Assembly: GCF_903645325.1 (NCBI RefSeq)
Contig: NZ_CAHJXQ010000005.1
Coordinates: 62,001 to 126,000, forward strand
Direction: 5' to 3'
DNA from: Microbacterium tenebrionis
Lineage (GTDB): Bacteria > Actinomycetota > Actinomycetes > Actinomycetales > Microbacteriaceae
Length of the DNA: 64,000 nucleotides
Shown here piece after piece: positions 23,996 through 32,542 of this stretch (position 1 is its first letter; every line of letters begins with the position of its first letter). The notes below the pieces were generated by a model. That model did no database searches and was not told where the DNA came from. It saw nothing but the letters and a program-made list of their open reading frames with translations. The position numbers were made by a program, and so were the translations under genes.

Positions 23996-25363
23996 TCAGT
24001 CGTCGTCAGACGCTTCACGCTCCGACAGGTGATCGGATTGCTTGCGCTTGAAGAACGTACCGAATGCACCGGCGACCCCGTCCGCGGCGCCCTTGAGCGC
24101 AGCACCCGCCTCCTGAGCCGCTGCTGCCGCACGAGGCTTATCAGGGACTCCATCGCCGTCTAGGTCTACTGATCGGAATGCTTCCGTGGCCCGGTCGAAG
24201 GTCGACGTGCTGAACCGCGCGGCGGCGGTCGCCCCATCGGACGCCGACACGAACACCTTCTCGCCGGCCTCTGCCGCAGCTTGCCTCCAGCGCTTCGCAT
24301 CTTTCGCCTCATGCCCCGACTCGATTCCGAGGCGACTACGGAAGTCGAGGACGCCTGAGGCCACGTTGTTGCTCGACTTCACTGCGGCCGGGGCGTCGAA
24401 GGGATTGAGCAGAACCTTGGCGTTTGCACGCTGGACAGTCGCGTCCATCTGCATCAGGAGCCGCGCACTGCTCCGGGCGATGAGTTCGACTCTGTTGTTG
24501 CGCGCGGTCCGCAGTCCAAGCCGGTGACTCTCGAGATCGTCTGGGGACGCGTCCAGCACGCGATCGAGTTCGAGCACCGAGATACCGTCCTGCAACTGGA
24601 AGGTTCGGGCGATGACCGCCAACCATTCGCGAACGCGTGGCTCCGCTTCCTTCGTTGCTTTGGCGATCTCGCCGAGGTCGGCCTTCTTCTCAAGCTTTTC
24701 CGCAATCGCATCGAGCTGACGCAGAGCGTAGGCCTGCGTGCGCGCGAGGGTCATGCCCGTCGCCTGCACCTTCGACCACGTGGTATCGGACACGCGCCCA
24801 ACCTGGTCGCGGATCGTGAGAGCTTCCTCGATGACGAGATCGACACCGATCATGTCGGCAAGCACGGCGTCCTTCTGCGCGCGCAGAACATCATCGAGCT
24901 TCTCACTCACCTCCTGCAGATACTCGACGATGGCATCCATCTGCTCCTGCATCGCCCGTTGCTGCATCATCGTCGACAGTGCTGAAAGTGCGAACGGCCC
25001 GCTGAGCATCGCCGTTGACAAAGTGTCGATCTGCAGCCACCGTCCGATGTCTCCCGGTTGCCCGATCATCGCGTGCTTGACTCCGACAGGGCCATCCTTC
25101 ACCGCCATCAGACCGAAGTCATGCATCGCCTTGGCCGAGTCGGCCGTGAGCTTCACCCACCGTCCGGAGTTGGCCGCAACGTCACCCGCGACACCGACAG
25201 CGGCGCCGGCGGTCGTGGTGAGCGATCGGAGCCGCTGAACGTCGAGCTCTCGAGCCGGAAGGCGATCCAACCCGCTCGCAAGAAAGAAGCGCTCGACATC
25301 CGACTCGTTACCGAGAACGGCAAGGCCATCGCCGTCGCTGACCAACTCGACTTCGTTGCCCAT
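23996..25363 (-). CDS. large helical hypothetical protein, 455 aa
   Basis: ATG 25361-25363 follows GGAGGA. The 455-residue protein is mostly helical: a possible membrane-proximal segment with LSTAMLSGPFALSALSTMMQ, then predicted coiled coil (MQEQMDAIVEYLQEVSEKLD) and further long helices. Near the C-terminus there is an EF-hand-like calcium loop (DLDGDGVPDKP), followed by an Ala-rich region and a charged tail. No family was recognised. It lies at the left edge of the defence island, so a defence link is possible but unsupported by sequence. Confidence 0.7.
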   Translation of the reverse strand: MGNEVELVSDGDGLAVLGNESDVERFFLASGLDRLPARELDVQRLRSLTTTAGAAVGVAGDVAANSGRWVKLTADSAKAMHDFGLMAVKDGPVGVKHAMIGQPGDIGRWLQIDTLSTAMLSGPFALSALSTMMQQRAMQEQMDAIVEYLQEVSEKLDDVLRAQKDAVLADMIGVDLVIEEALTIRDQVGRVSDTTWSKVQATGMTLARTQAYALRQLDAIAEKLEKKADLGEIAKATKEAEPRVREWLAVIARTFQLQDGISVLELDRVLDASPDDLESHRLGLRTARNNRVELIARSSARLLMQMDATVQRANAKVLLNPFDAPAAVKSSNNVASGVLDFRSRLGIESGHEAKDAKRWRQAAAEAGEKVFVSASDGATAAARFSTSTFDRATEAFRSVDLDGDGVPDKPRAAAAAQEAGAALKGAADGVAGAFGTFFKRKQSDHLSEREASDDD

Positions 25364-25506
25364 TCGTGCTCCTCCAGCAACTGGCGCACCCCAACGGCGC
25401 CTCTTCTGATGAGATTACTGGCCACGACGCGTGAACGCGGACTCGAAACCAACCACACGGGCGGACTCGAGTGACGGGAACGAGTGGGTCAGAGCCGAGG
25501 CCACCG

Positions 25507-27309
25507 TCAGTTCGCTATCACCACGCACCGATAGCGTGCACGAGTGAGCCCGACGTAGAGCAGGTCGAACCAGGCGAGGCCCTCGCTTCCGACGAACGCG
25601 AGGGCCTCGTCGCCGATGTCGGTGAGAATGACGGCTTCGGCATCCAGACCCTTGTACTTGAAGATCGACCCCCAGCGCACTCGTCCCGGCGGGGCCTTCG
25701 GAGTCGTGGGGGTGGGAACGTCGACGACCACGTCGGTGGTCGCAGCGTCCACCCGCCCCATGTCGACGGGCGCATCGACCTTGAGGCGGTCGCGCAGCCA
25801 GCGCTCCTCCTTGGTGAAGTGCTCCGCGGCGAGAACCTTGCCCGCGAGCGAGCGGCGGGCTCCGAATGGGCTGAGGATGACGATGTCGTGCGCCTGATGG
25901 TGCTCGAGCAGTCCCCTAAGCGCGGCGGCCAGCGCTCCGGATGCCTCAGCAGCATCCGCGACCGGCTTCACGGCGAGCGGCGCGCTGATCGTCGAGGTGG
26001 CGCGGTGACCGCGGTAGCCGAACCTGCGTGAGAGCAGGGCCTCAGCGGATTCGGCGAGCGCGCTCACCTGGCGCAGCCCGCGTCGCAGCGCGATGTGGAC
26101 GAGGTCGGGAACCCGCTCGCGGGCGACGGCGTACGGGTCGACGTGCGCGTCTGCCGGCCGCAGGATCTGCTGCCGTGCGTCCCCGGCGAAGGCAAGGCGG
26201 GTGCCGGCCGCCGCTCTTGTTCCGGCGAGCGCGAAGAGCAGGTCGAGAACGGCCGGGAAGCCCGCGATGTCTTGGAACTCGTCGACGCAGATCGCCTCGT
26301 ATGCACCGAGCGTCGGATCCTTCTGCAGGGCGGCGAGCGCGAGCTGCGGGAGTTCCGTGGTGTACCAGTCGCGTTCGGCATCCGCGGGGTTCTTCTGGAT
26401 GCCGGCGATGCGGAGCATGATCGTGTTCAGATCGTCGACGTCGATGTCGCGGCCCGCGCGCAGCATGTCGCGCAGTTCGTCGGCCATGAGCACGTTCCAG
26501 CAGGTGACGAGCGTGCGAGCCTCGGACTTCCAGCGCTTCGCGAGCTGGGCGAGCAGGTAGCTCTTCCCGGTGCCGGCGGGTCCGTCGAAGTAGACGTGAT
26601 CGTTGCGCTCGATCATCTCGAGCACGACACGCTGCTCTTTCAACAATCGGTTCTCGTCGTCGAGGCGTTCGAGTTTGCGATCGGCGAGCGAACGGCCGCC
26701 GGCGAAATCGCCCACGAGCGCACCCGCGATCTCTTCCACGTGCTCGGCCGTCGTGAGCTCTGGGGCGTGCTCGACCCCGTCGACGGCCGAGTACCAGGCG
26801 TCGTGCGCGTCGAGCACCTGTTCGATCGCCTTGATCGGATGCTGCAGATCGCCATGCCACGCGAGCTCCCACTCGAAGAACTGCATGTCGCCGGGTGTCG
26901 CGTTCTTGAACTGGAAGCGGTCGAGCGAGGTGAACCAGACAAGACGCGCGATCGGTTCGGACCCGTTCAGGATGTCGCGGTGCTTGAGGTAGCCGCGAAG
27001 GCTGCGGATGCTGCCGTCGAGCTGCTCGAACGGGCTCTTGCCGGGGTTCGGCACACGGTCGAGGCGCCACTGGCCGTCCTTGTACTCCACGTATTCGGGA
27101 CTCTTCGCCTCGATCACGACGATTCCGCGGCCGGGCACGAGCACGATGAAATCGGCCTCGCCTTGGAACTGCGACGCGTGCCGGTGGATCTCGAGGCTGT
27201 GCAGGACGATCCAGTCGTCCGCACCGGTCGCGCCGGCGAACGCGTCGAAGATGCGCTTCTCGGAGACGTTGGCGCCGGGGCGAGGGCGCTGCGGGATCAT
27301 GCGGGGCAT
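25507..27309 (-). CDS. NERD-domain DNA helicase (UvrD-like)
   Basis: The start at ATG 27307-27309 is chosen by domain placement; ATG 27300 is also possible and neither has a clear ribosome site. The 600-residue protein has an N-terminal nuclease-related NERD domain (EADFIVLVPGRGIVVIEAKS: Asp53, Glu67, Lys69) and a superfamily 1 helicase: Walker A GPAGTGKS (243-250), Walker B VDEFQD (342-347) and a C-terminal motif region (VRWGSIFKYKGLDAEAVILT, YVGLTRARYRCVV). It is divergent from the MORC-like operon 103 bp away, suggesting shared regulation and perhaps the same defence function. Confidence 0.88.
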   Translation of the reverse strand: MPRMIPQRPRPGANVSEKRIFDAFAGATGADDWIVLHSLEIHRHASQFQGEADFIVLVPGRGIVVIEAKSPEYVEYKDGQWRLDRVPNPGKSPFEQLDGSIRSLRGYLKHRDILNGSEPIARLVWFTSLDRFQFKNATPGDMQFFEWELAWHGDLQHPIKAIEQVLDAHDAWYSAVDGVEHAPELTTAEHVEEIAGALVGDFAGGRSLADRKLERLDDENRLLKEQRVVLEMIERNDHVYFDGPAGTGKSYLLAQLAKRWKSEARTLVTCWNVLMADELRDMLRAGRDIDVDDLNTIMLRIAGIQKNPADAERDWYTTELPQLALAALQKDPTLGAYEAICVDEFQDIAGFPAVLDLLFALAGTRAAAGTRLAFAGDARQQILRPADAHVDPYAVARERVPDLVHIALRRGLRQVSALAESAEALLSRRFGYRGHRATSTISAPLAVKPVADAAEASGALAAALRGLLEHHQAHDIVILSPFGARRSLAGKVLAAEHFTKEERWLRDRLKVDAPVDMGRVDAATTDVVVDVPTPTTPKAPPGRVRWGSIFKYKGLDAEAVILTDIGDEALAFVGSEGLAWFDLLYVGLTRARYRCVVIAN

Positions 27310-27412
27310 GGTTGGGATGCTAGCGGGGTCTATGAAACGGAACGCGGCCGAGTGTCGCACGGTGACGCTAGGGTATGGCTAGTTTGCAAGGTCACGACGA
27401 AGGCGGTGAAGA

Positions 27413-28876
27413 ATGCGCGAGGAAACGCTGATTCCAGGCGTTGAGCTCTTGGAGTCGATGCGTTCTGTCGGCTATTCATTCGAGGCGGCGACCGCCGACA
27501 TAGTCGACAACAGCATTGCCGCGAATGCTACTCAGATCGACATCATCGCGGATGCCGTTGACGGTCATTACATCTGCATATGCGACAACGGAACCGGCAT
27601 GTTTCCTGACGAAGCGCGCGACGCCCTCAAGCTGGCCGGAACGAGAAACGTCGAGCGGATGGCCCACGATCTCGGACGATTCGGCCTCGGGCTGAAGACG
27701 GCATCGCTCTCTCAGGGGCGGCGGCTGACGGTCGTCACCAAGCGTGACGGAATCTCAACAGGGTTGCAGTGGGACGTCGATTTTGTCCTGGAGACGGGCA
27801 ACTGGGCGATTCGCGTTCTCGACCCCGACGACATCGTAGGTCTCCCCCACAGCGAACTCATCGACGAGGCCGAGCATGGCACGCTAGTCATCTGGGAATC
27901 GCTCGACTACTTCCTAGCCGGCGCGCACGACGTCGCGAGCTGGATGAGCAACCGGCTCAGCGAATTGCGGGCGCACCTTGGCCTCGTGTTTCAACGGTTC
28001 CTCGAGGGTCGCGGTGCTCTCCGCCTCACTGTCAACGGCATCGTCGTCGCGCCAATCGACCCCTTCCTCGAAGGCAATCCCCGAACACAAGTCGCGCCGA
28101 TCGAGCGAGTCTCCATCGACGGACACGCCGTCGCCGTCGAAGCGTTCACCCTCCCTCACTCGAGTTACCTCAGCGCGAAGGAGCGGAAGCGGGAGGACTT
28201 GGGCACTCGCATGCGAGAGCACCAAGGCTTCTACGTGTATCGGAATCGTCGCCTGATCAGCGCGGGCGGTTGGTTCGGATTGTCGAAGCAGGACGAGCTG
28301 AGCAAGCAGACTCGCGTTCGGGTCGACGTGCCTCCGGAACTCGATCACCACTGGCAGCTCGACATCAAGAAGTCCCGGATCGAACCGCCGCAAGCTTTCC
28401 GCAGCAGGCTCCGGCAGATCATCGATCAAGTCAAGGCAAAGAGCACGCGTATGCATTCATTTCGCGGAAGACGTGCATCCACTAGCGAGTTCGCTTTCCT
28501 TTGGACGCTCGTTGAAGATCGCGGCGGGTTCCGCTACGAGGTCAATGCCGATCACCCTTCAGTACAGGCGATACGCAACAGTCTTCCCGTCGATCGCGTC
28601 GGTGGCCTCGAGAGTCTTCTCGCCGATCTCGCCGGCGGCATCCCCGCCTCTGACATCTACGCTCGCATGGCGGAGAACCAGCAGCGCCTGGTGCCGCAAC
28701 TCGGTGACGACCAGGTCCGGCTACGTCTACGATCGCTCCGGAACAACGGGGCCGCGGCGACGGACCGCGACGCAATGTCGGCGGCCCTCGCCAAGATCGA
28801 ACCGTTCAACGCTGTACCCAACTTACGAAGCCTCATCGAAGAGGTGTGGGAGGAATCAGATGACGCTCAGCCCTGA
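27413..28876 (+). CDS. MORC/MutL-like GHKL ATPase of a predicted restriction system
   Basis: The 487-residue protein is a GHKL-type ATPase: N-box ADIVDNSIAANAT (Asn33), G1 box DNGTGM (58-63) and G2 box GRFGLGLKTASLSQ (88-101), followed by a transducer-like region ending around RVDVPPELDHHWQLDIKKS with the conserved Lys. It resembles the MutL/MORC-type ATPases predicted by Iyer, Abhiman and Aravind (2008) to power novel restriction systems. It is the first gene of a four-gene operon and overlaps the Z1 gene by 17 bp. ATP-driven clamping on DNA is inferred from the family. Confidence 0.9.
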   Translation: MREETLIPGVELLESMRSVGYSFEAATADIVDNSIAANATQIDIIADAVDGHYICICDNGTGMFPDEARDALKLAGTRNVERMAHDLGRFGLGLKTASLSQGRRLTVVTKRDGISTGLQWDVDFVLETGNWAIRVLDPDDIVGLPHSELIDEAEHGTLVIWESLDYFLAGAHDVASWMSNRLSELRAHLGLVFQRFLEGRGALRLTVNGIVVAPIDPFLEGNPRTQVAPIERVSIDGHAVAVEAFTLPHSSYLSAKERKREDLGTRMREHQGFYVYRNRRLISAGGWFGLSKQDELSKQTRVRVDVPPELDHHWQLDIKKSRIEPPQAFRSRLRQIIDQVKAKSTRMHSFRGRRASTSEFAFLWTLVEDRGGFRYEVNADHPSVQAIRNSLPVDRVGGLESLLADLAGGIPASDIYARMAENQQRLVPQLGDDQVRLRLRSLRNNGAAATDRDAMSAALAKIEPFNAVPNLRSLIEEVWEESDDAQP

Positions 28877-31592
28877 TGCCGCGAGGCTCCGCGAGACCCT
28901 TGCGGTTCAGATCCGACATGACCCCGGTCATACGATCGAACTGAGCAGACTGCGGGAACTCGCCGAGGTATTCACTCCGCTGATGTCCCTCGAGTTGGCC
29001 GCCGGTGAGGTGGATGCGGTCATCGATGTCCTCATGGAACAGTATGACGTCGTAATGGCAGACGGATACGGGGTGGTCGACAAGAGCAACTTCACTCCGT
29101 GGCTCGCCGAGCGCAAGCGGGAGGCGAATCTGGCACGCTCGCACGCGTACAACGAACTCCTCCTGCAACGAGGCTGGTCCGGGAACGTGATTGACGCTCT
29201 CGACCGGCAGACCGACCGCATCTTGGACCTCACCGGCGATCCGACCAAGCCTGGAGAGTGGCAACGGCGAGGGATCGCAATCGGCGAGGTCCAGTCAGGA
29301 AAGACCGCGACGTACATCAGTCTGTTGGCGAAGGCGATCGACTACGGCTACAAGGTTCTCGTGGTCATCGGCGGGCACACGGAGGACTTGCGTCGGCAGA
29401 CTCAGCGCAGGCTGGACTCCGATCTCACGGGAATCGATTCGTCGTACCTGGCTGACAACATCTCAAGCAATGATGTCGCACACGTCGGGATCGGCAAGAT
29501 CGACAAGAAGCTGCCCCTGTCGATCAACGTCCTGACGACCACTCAGTCGGACTTCAGCGCACGGAGCAAGCGTGCAGGTCAGGTTGCACTCGGTGCCGGG
29601 ACTCCGACGCTCTTCGTAGTCAAGAAGAACAAGTCGGTGCTGAACAATCTCGCGCAGTACCTCAGCGTGACCATACCCAAGGGTGGAAACCAGCCGCCGT
29701 TGCTCCTGATCGATGATGAAGCCGATTGGGCGTCGATCAATACGAACGACGAGTCCAACGTCACTGCTGTAAACGCGGCAATCAGGAAGCTGCTCGCCCA
29801 ATCTGCCCGAAACAGTTACGTAGGAATCACCGCGACCCCGTTCGCAAATATCTTCATCAACGATGAGATCGAGGAGGACCTATTCCCTCGAGACTTCATC
29901 CAGGTGCTCGAGAGCCCTTCGAACTATCAGGGCGTCAGTTCCTATTTCGGAAGCGAAGAGAGCCCCGCACTCGTCGAGGACGTCGACGACACCCTCGCTG
30001 TCCTGCCCTACTCCCATAAAGTTGGGGCGCGCATCTCCGAGTTGCCGTACTCGATCCGGAGGGCGATCGCCGCCTTCTACATCGGGACGGCGATACGGCG
30101 TGTGCGTGACGCCGAAGAGAAGCCTGCCTCGATGCTCGTCAATGTGAGCAGGTTCAAGGTTGTGCAGGCACAGGTTTTCAACCTCGCGCAGTCGTGGGTT
30201 CAGGAGTTGTCGGCCACCATCCTCAGCGAGTTCGGTACGGCCGAATCCAGCCGGATCAGCCCGCGAGCGCAGATACTGCACGATGCGTACGCAGACTTCT
30301 ATCCGAACGCGGACGTCACGTGGATGAGTGTTCGGACTGAGTTGATCGGGGTAGCCGACGAACTCCGCGTCCAGCTAATAAACGGCGACACCAAGGCGGA
30401 GCGCGATCGGTGGCTGAGCCAGACTCCGCGCCGCGTGAAGGAAGCGGATGCGCTCATTCCGACCGTCTACGTCGGCGGAGACGTACTCGCGAGAGGGCTG
30501 ACCTTGGACGGTTTGCAGGTCAGTTACTACGCCCGTAGGGCGGCCGCAGCGGACACTCTGCTACAGATGGGCCGCTGGTTCGGATACCGGCCCGGCTATG
30601 ACGATCTCGTGCGCCTGTGGATCGATCCAGCCACCGCTGAGCTGTTCCGATGGACTGCGGACCTTTCACAAGAACTCCGCGACTCGCTTGCTGAGATGGA
30701 GGCCAAGGAACTGACGCCGGAGCAGTTCGGGTTGAAGATGCGCCGACACCCGGAAGGGTTCCTGATCGCGAGCGCTCGCAAGATGCAGCATGCCAAGCCA
30801 TTCGAGGGCTCGATCTCACTCAACAGCAAGAAGTGGGAGTCGCACAATCTCCCCAGCGCTCAGGCCGATCTCGCCGACAACCTCGACGCATTGATCCGTC
30901 TCCATGCGAGCCTCGAAGAGAGCACCCTCACCACAGGCACCGAACCGCTCATTTGGCGTGACGTCGATAGCGAAATCGTGGTCGACTTCCTCACCCGCTT
31001 CAAAGCCCACCCGTCCGACCCGACTTTCGGTGCGGCGCCGGGGCGACTGAGCCCTCTGGTCGACGGCTTCTCGGGTATCAAGGGCCATGAACGCTGGGAT
31101 GTCGCGTTTATGCAGGGGGCGGGAAAGGCCATCGAGGTCGAGGGGCTTCCTCCGATCAAGGCCAGCGTCCGGAACAATCTCTTCACCGAGCGCGACGAAC
31201 TTCATTTCACGAACAGGCGAGTTGCCGCGGGAGGCGACTTGTTCAAGACGCTCCCAATCGCGGTCCAATCGCGCTTGCGTGATCAGTTGAGCACTGGTCA
31301 CGCAGCGGAGCATGTAGTCCGCGGCGCGATGGATCGTCCGCTACTGATGGTCTACACCGTCACTGGTGAGCCCGACGAGACCAAGGCACCGCTGCCCGGG
31401 AAGAAGCCGTACGCCGCAGACGGCACCGCTCCCGTTGTCGCCGTCATCGTCGTGCCACCGAAGCTCTCTGTCGAAGAGGAGATGGAAGAGATCGCCAATG
31501 ACCGCGGTATCAAATGGGTCATCAACGGCGTATATGCGCGGCATGAGCTGGGGTGGCAGGAAGAGGACGATCTGGGGGACGACGAGGAATGA
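28860..31592 (+). CDS. Z1-domain superfamily 2 helicase
   Basis: ATG 28860 follows GGAGGA inside the ATPase gene; a 129-codon longer frame is antisense-like and rejected. The 910-residue protein has Walker A GEVQSGKT (142-149), DEAD-type Walker B LLLIDDEAD (281-289), motif III ITATPFAN (323-330) and motif VI QMGRWFGYRPGY (569-580). The Z1 domain region surrounds motifs V and VI (GGDVLARGLTLDGL, SYYARRAAAADTLL). Z1 proteins occur almost only in predicted restriction-type operons with MORC-like ATPases. It likely translocates on DNA and feeds the nuclease. Confidence 0.92.
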   Translation: MTLSPDAARLRETLAVQIRHDPGHTIELSRLRELAEVFTPLMSLELAAGEVDAVIDVLMEQYDVVMADGYGVVDKSNFTPWLAERKREANLARSHAYNELLLQRGWSGNVIDALDRQTDRILDLTGDPTKPGEWQRRGIAIGEVQSGKTATYISLLAKAIDYGYKVLVVIGGHTEDLRRQTQRRLDSDLTGIDSSYLADNISSNDVAHVGIGKIDKKLPLSINVLTTTQSDFSARSKRAGQVALGAGTPTLFVVKKNKSVLNNLAQYLSVTIPKGGNQPPLLLIDDEADWASINTNDESNVTAVNAAIRKLLAQSARNSYVGITATPFANIFINDEIEEDLFPRDFIQVLESPSNYQGVSSYFGSEESPALVEDVDDTLAVLPYSHKVGARISELPYSIRRAIAAFYIGTAIRRVRDAEEKPASMLVNVSRFKVVQAQVFNLAQSWVQELSATILSEFGTAESSRISPRAQILHDAYADFYPNADVTWMSVRTELIGVADELRVQLINGDTKAERDRWLSQTPRRVKEADALIPTVYVGGDVLARGLTLDGLQVSYYARRAAAADTLLQMGRWFGYRPGYDDLVRLWIDPATAELFRWTADLSQELRDSLAEMEAKELTPEQFGLKMRRHPEGFLIASARKMQHAKPFEGSISLNSKKWESHNLPSAQADLADNLDALIRLHASLEESTLTTGTEPLIWRDVDSEIVVDFLTRFKAHPSDPTFGAAPGRLSPLVDGFSGIKGHERWDVAFMQGAGKAIEVEGLPPIKASVRNNLFTERDELHFTNRRVAAGGDLFKTLPIAVQSRLRDQLSTGHAAEHVVRGAMDRPLLMVYTVTGEPDETKAPLPGKKPYAADGTAPVVAVIVVPPKLSVEEEMEEIANDRGIKWVINGVYARHELGWQEEDDLGDDEE

Positions 31593-32533
31593 CTATCGCG
31601 GAGAAGTTCGCTCTTGCTCTGGCCGGGATCAACTTCAAGGCAGTCCCACTGCACCACGACGTCCTGAGTGCATACGCCGTGAATGCGAATGGCAAGCCGG
31701 CCCTCCTAGTGAAAGTTCCTCTGGGTTTCGATCGCAACGTCGATGGAACCCGAGGCATCGATGTCCACGTCGATCCACCCAATGGTCCAGATCGATTCAT
31801 CACGTTCCGGTCGGAATCTGTCGGCATGACGACAATGTTCGAGGCTGTGGTCGACTCATTGCTGAGTTCGAGCAGGTCGGCAACGGACTCCCGCGAGGCG
31901 ATCGAACTGCTTCTCTCGAACTTCGAGCAACTTCAGACGATGTTCGCTTCGCGAGGTGGAGTCCTCACTGAGGGCTCAATCCGCGGTCTGTTTGCGGAAC
32001 TGCTCCTGCTTCTCGAGCTGCGAGAAGTCGGCGTCAGCGCGGATGCTGCGATGAATGCATGGCAAGGCCCGTATCGGAGCGCGAAGGACTTCATCTTGCC
32101 AGGTGAGCAGTGCGTGGAAGTGAAGTCGCTGCGGCGCACGAATCACCACGTCCTGATCGCTAATACGGACCAACTGGATCCTCGCGATGAGGATCTCCGC
32201 CTCGCCGTCGTTCGCCTCGAGAGATGTGCGCAAGGAGACGGGCGAGGAATTCTCGATCTGGTGCATGAGGTGGGTGAGTGGGTGGCTGCAACGCCCGCGG
32301 CGCAGACTTCGTTCAACCAAGCACTGTTGGCGCTCGGATTCGACGTCGGGGATCCTCGCTACGAGCAATGGCGGTTCCAGGCCCGTGAGTGGGCATGGTT
32401 CAGCGTCTCGGAGGATTTCCCTCGAGTTAGGCGCGAGAATGTACCCGCCGCAGTTTCGAACGTGAGCTACAAACTCGATATCGATCAGATCGAGAGCTTT
32501 GTGTCGAAACCATTCTGGACAGCGAAAGACTGA
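31589..32533 (+). CDS. PD-(D/E)XK nuclease-motif protein (DUF4420 type)
   Basis: ATG 31589 overlaps the Z1 stop as ATGA. The 314-residue protein keeps the PD-(D/E)XK core: Glu137 in GLFAELLLLLEL, Asp167 in SAKDFILPG and Glu177-Val-Lys179 in CVEVKSLRR. The surrounding pattern matches DUF4420 proteins, which travel with MORC-like ATPases and Z1 helicases. It is the most obvious candidate for the DNA-cleaving subunit. The catalytic residues appear intact. Confidence 0.88.
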   Translation: MTIAEKFALALAGINFKAVPLHHDVLSAYAVNANGKPALLVKVPLGFDRNVDGTRGIDVHVDPPNGPDRFITFRSESVGMTTMFEAVVDSLLSSSRSATDSREAIELLLSNFEQLQTMFASRGGVLTEGSIRGLFAELLLLLELREVGVSADAAMNAWQGPYRSAKDFILPGEQCVEVKSLRRTNHHVLIANTDQLDPRDEDLRLAVVRLERCAQGDGRGILDLVHEVGEWVAATPAAQTSFNQALLALGFDVGDPRYEQWRFQAREWAWFSVSEDFPRVRRENVPAAVSNVSYKLDIDQIESFVSKPFWTAKD

Positions 32534-32542
32534 GGAGCAAAG

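Noticed and set aside
28473..28859. Upstream extension of the Z1 helicase frame.
   Set aside because: Overlaps the MORC-like gene with Ser/Arg-rich nonsense; the ATG at 28860 has GGAGGA and a sensible N-terminus.
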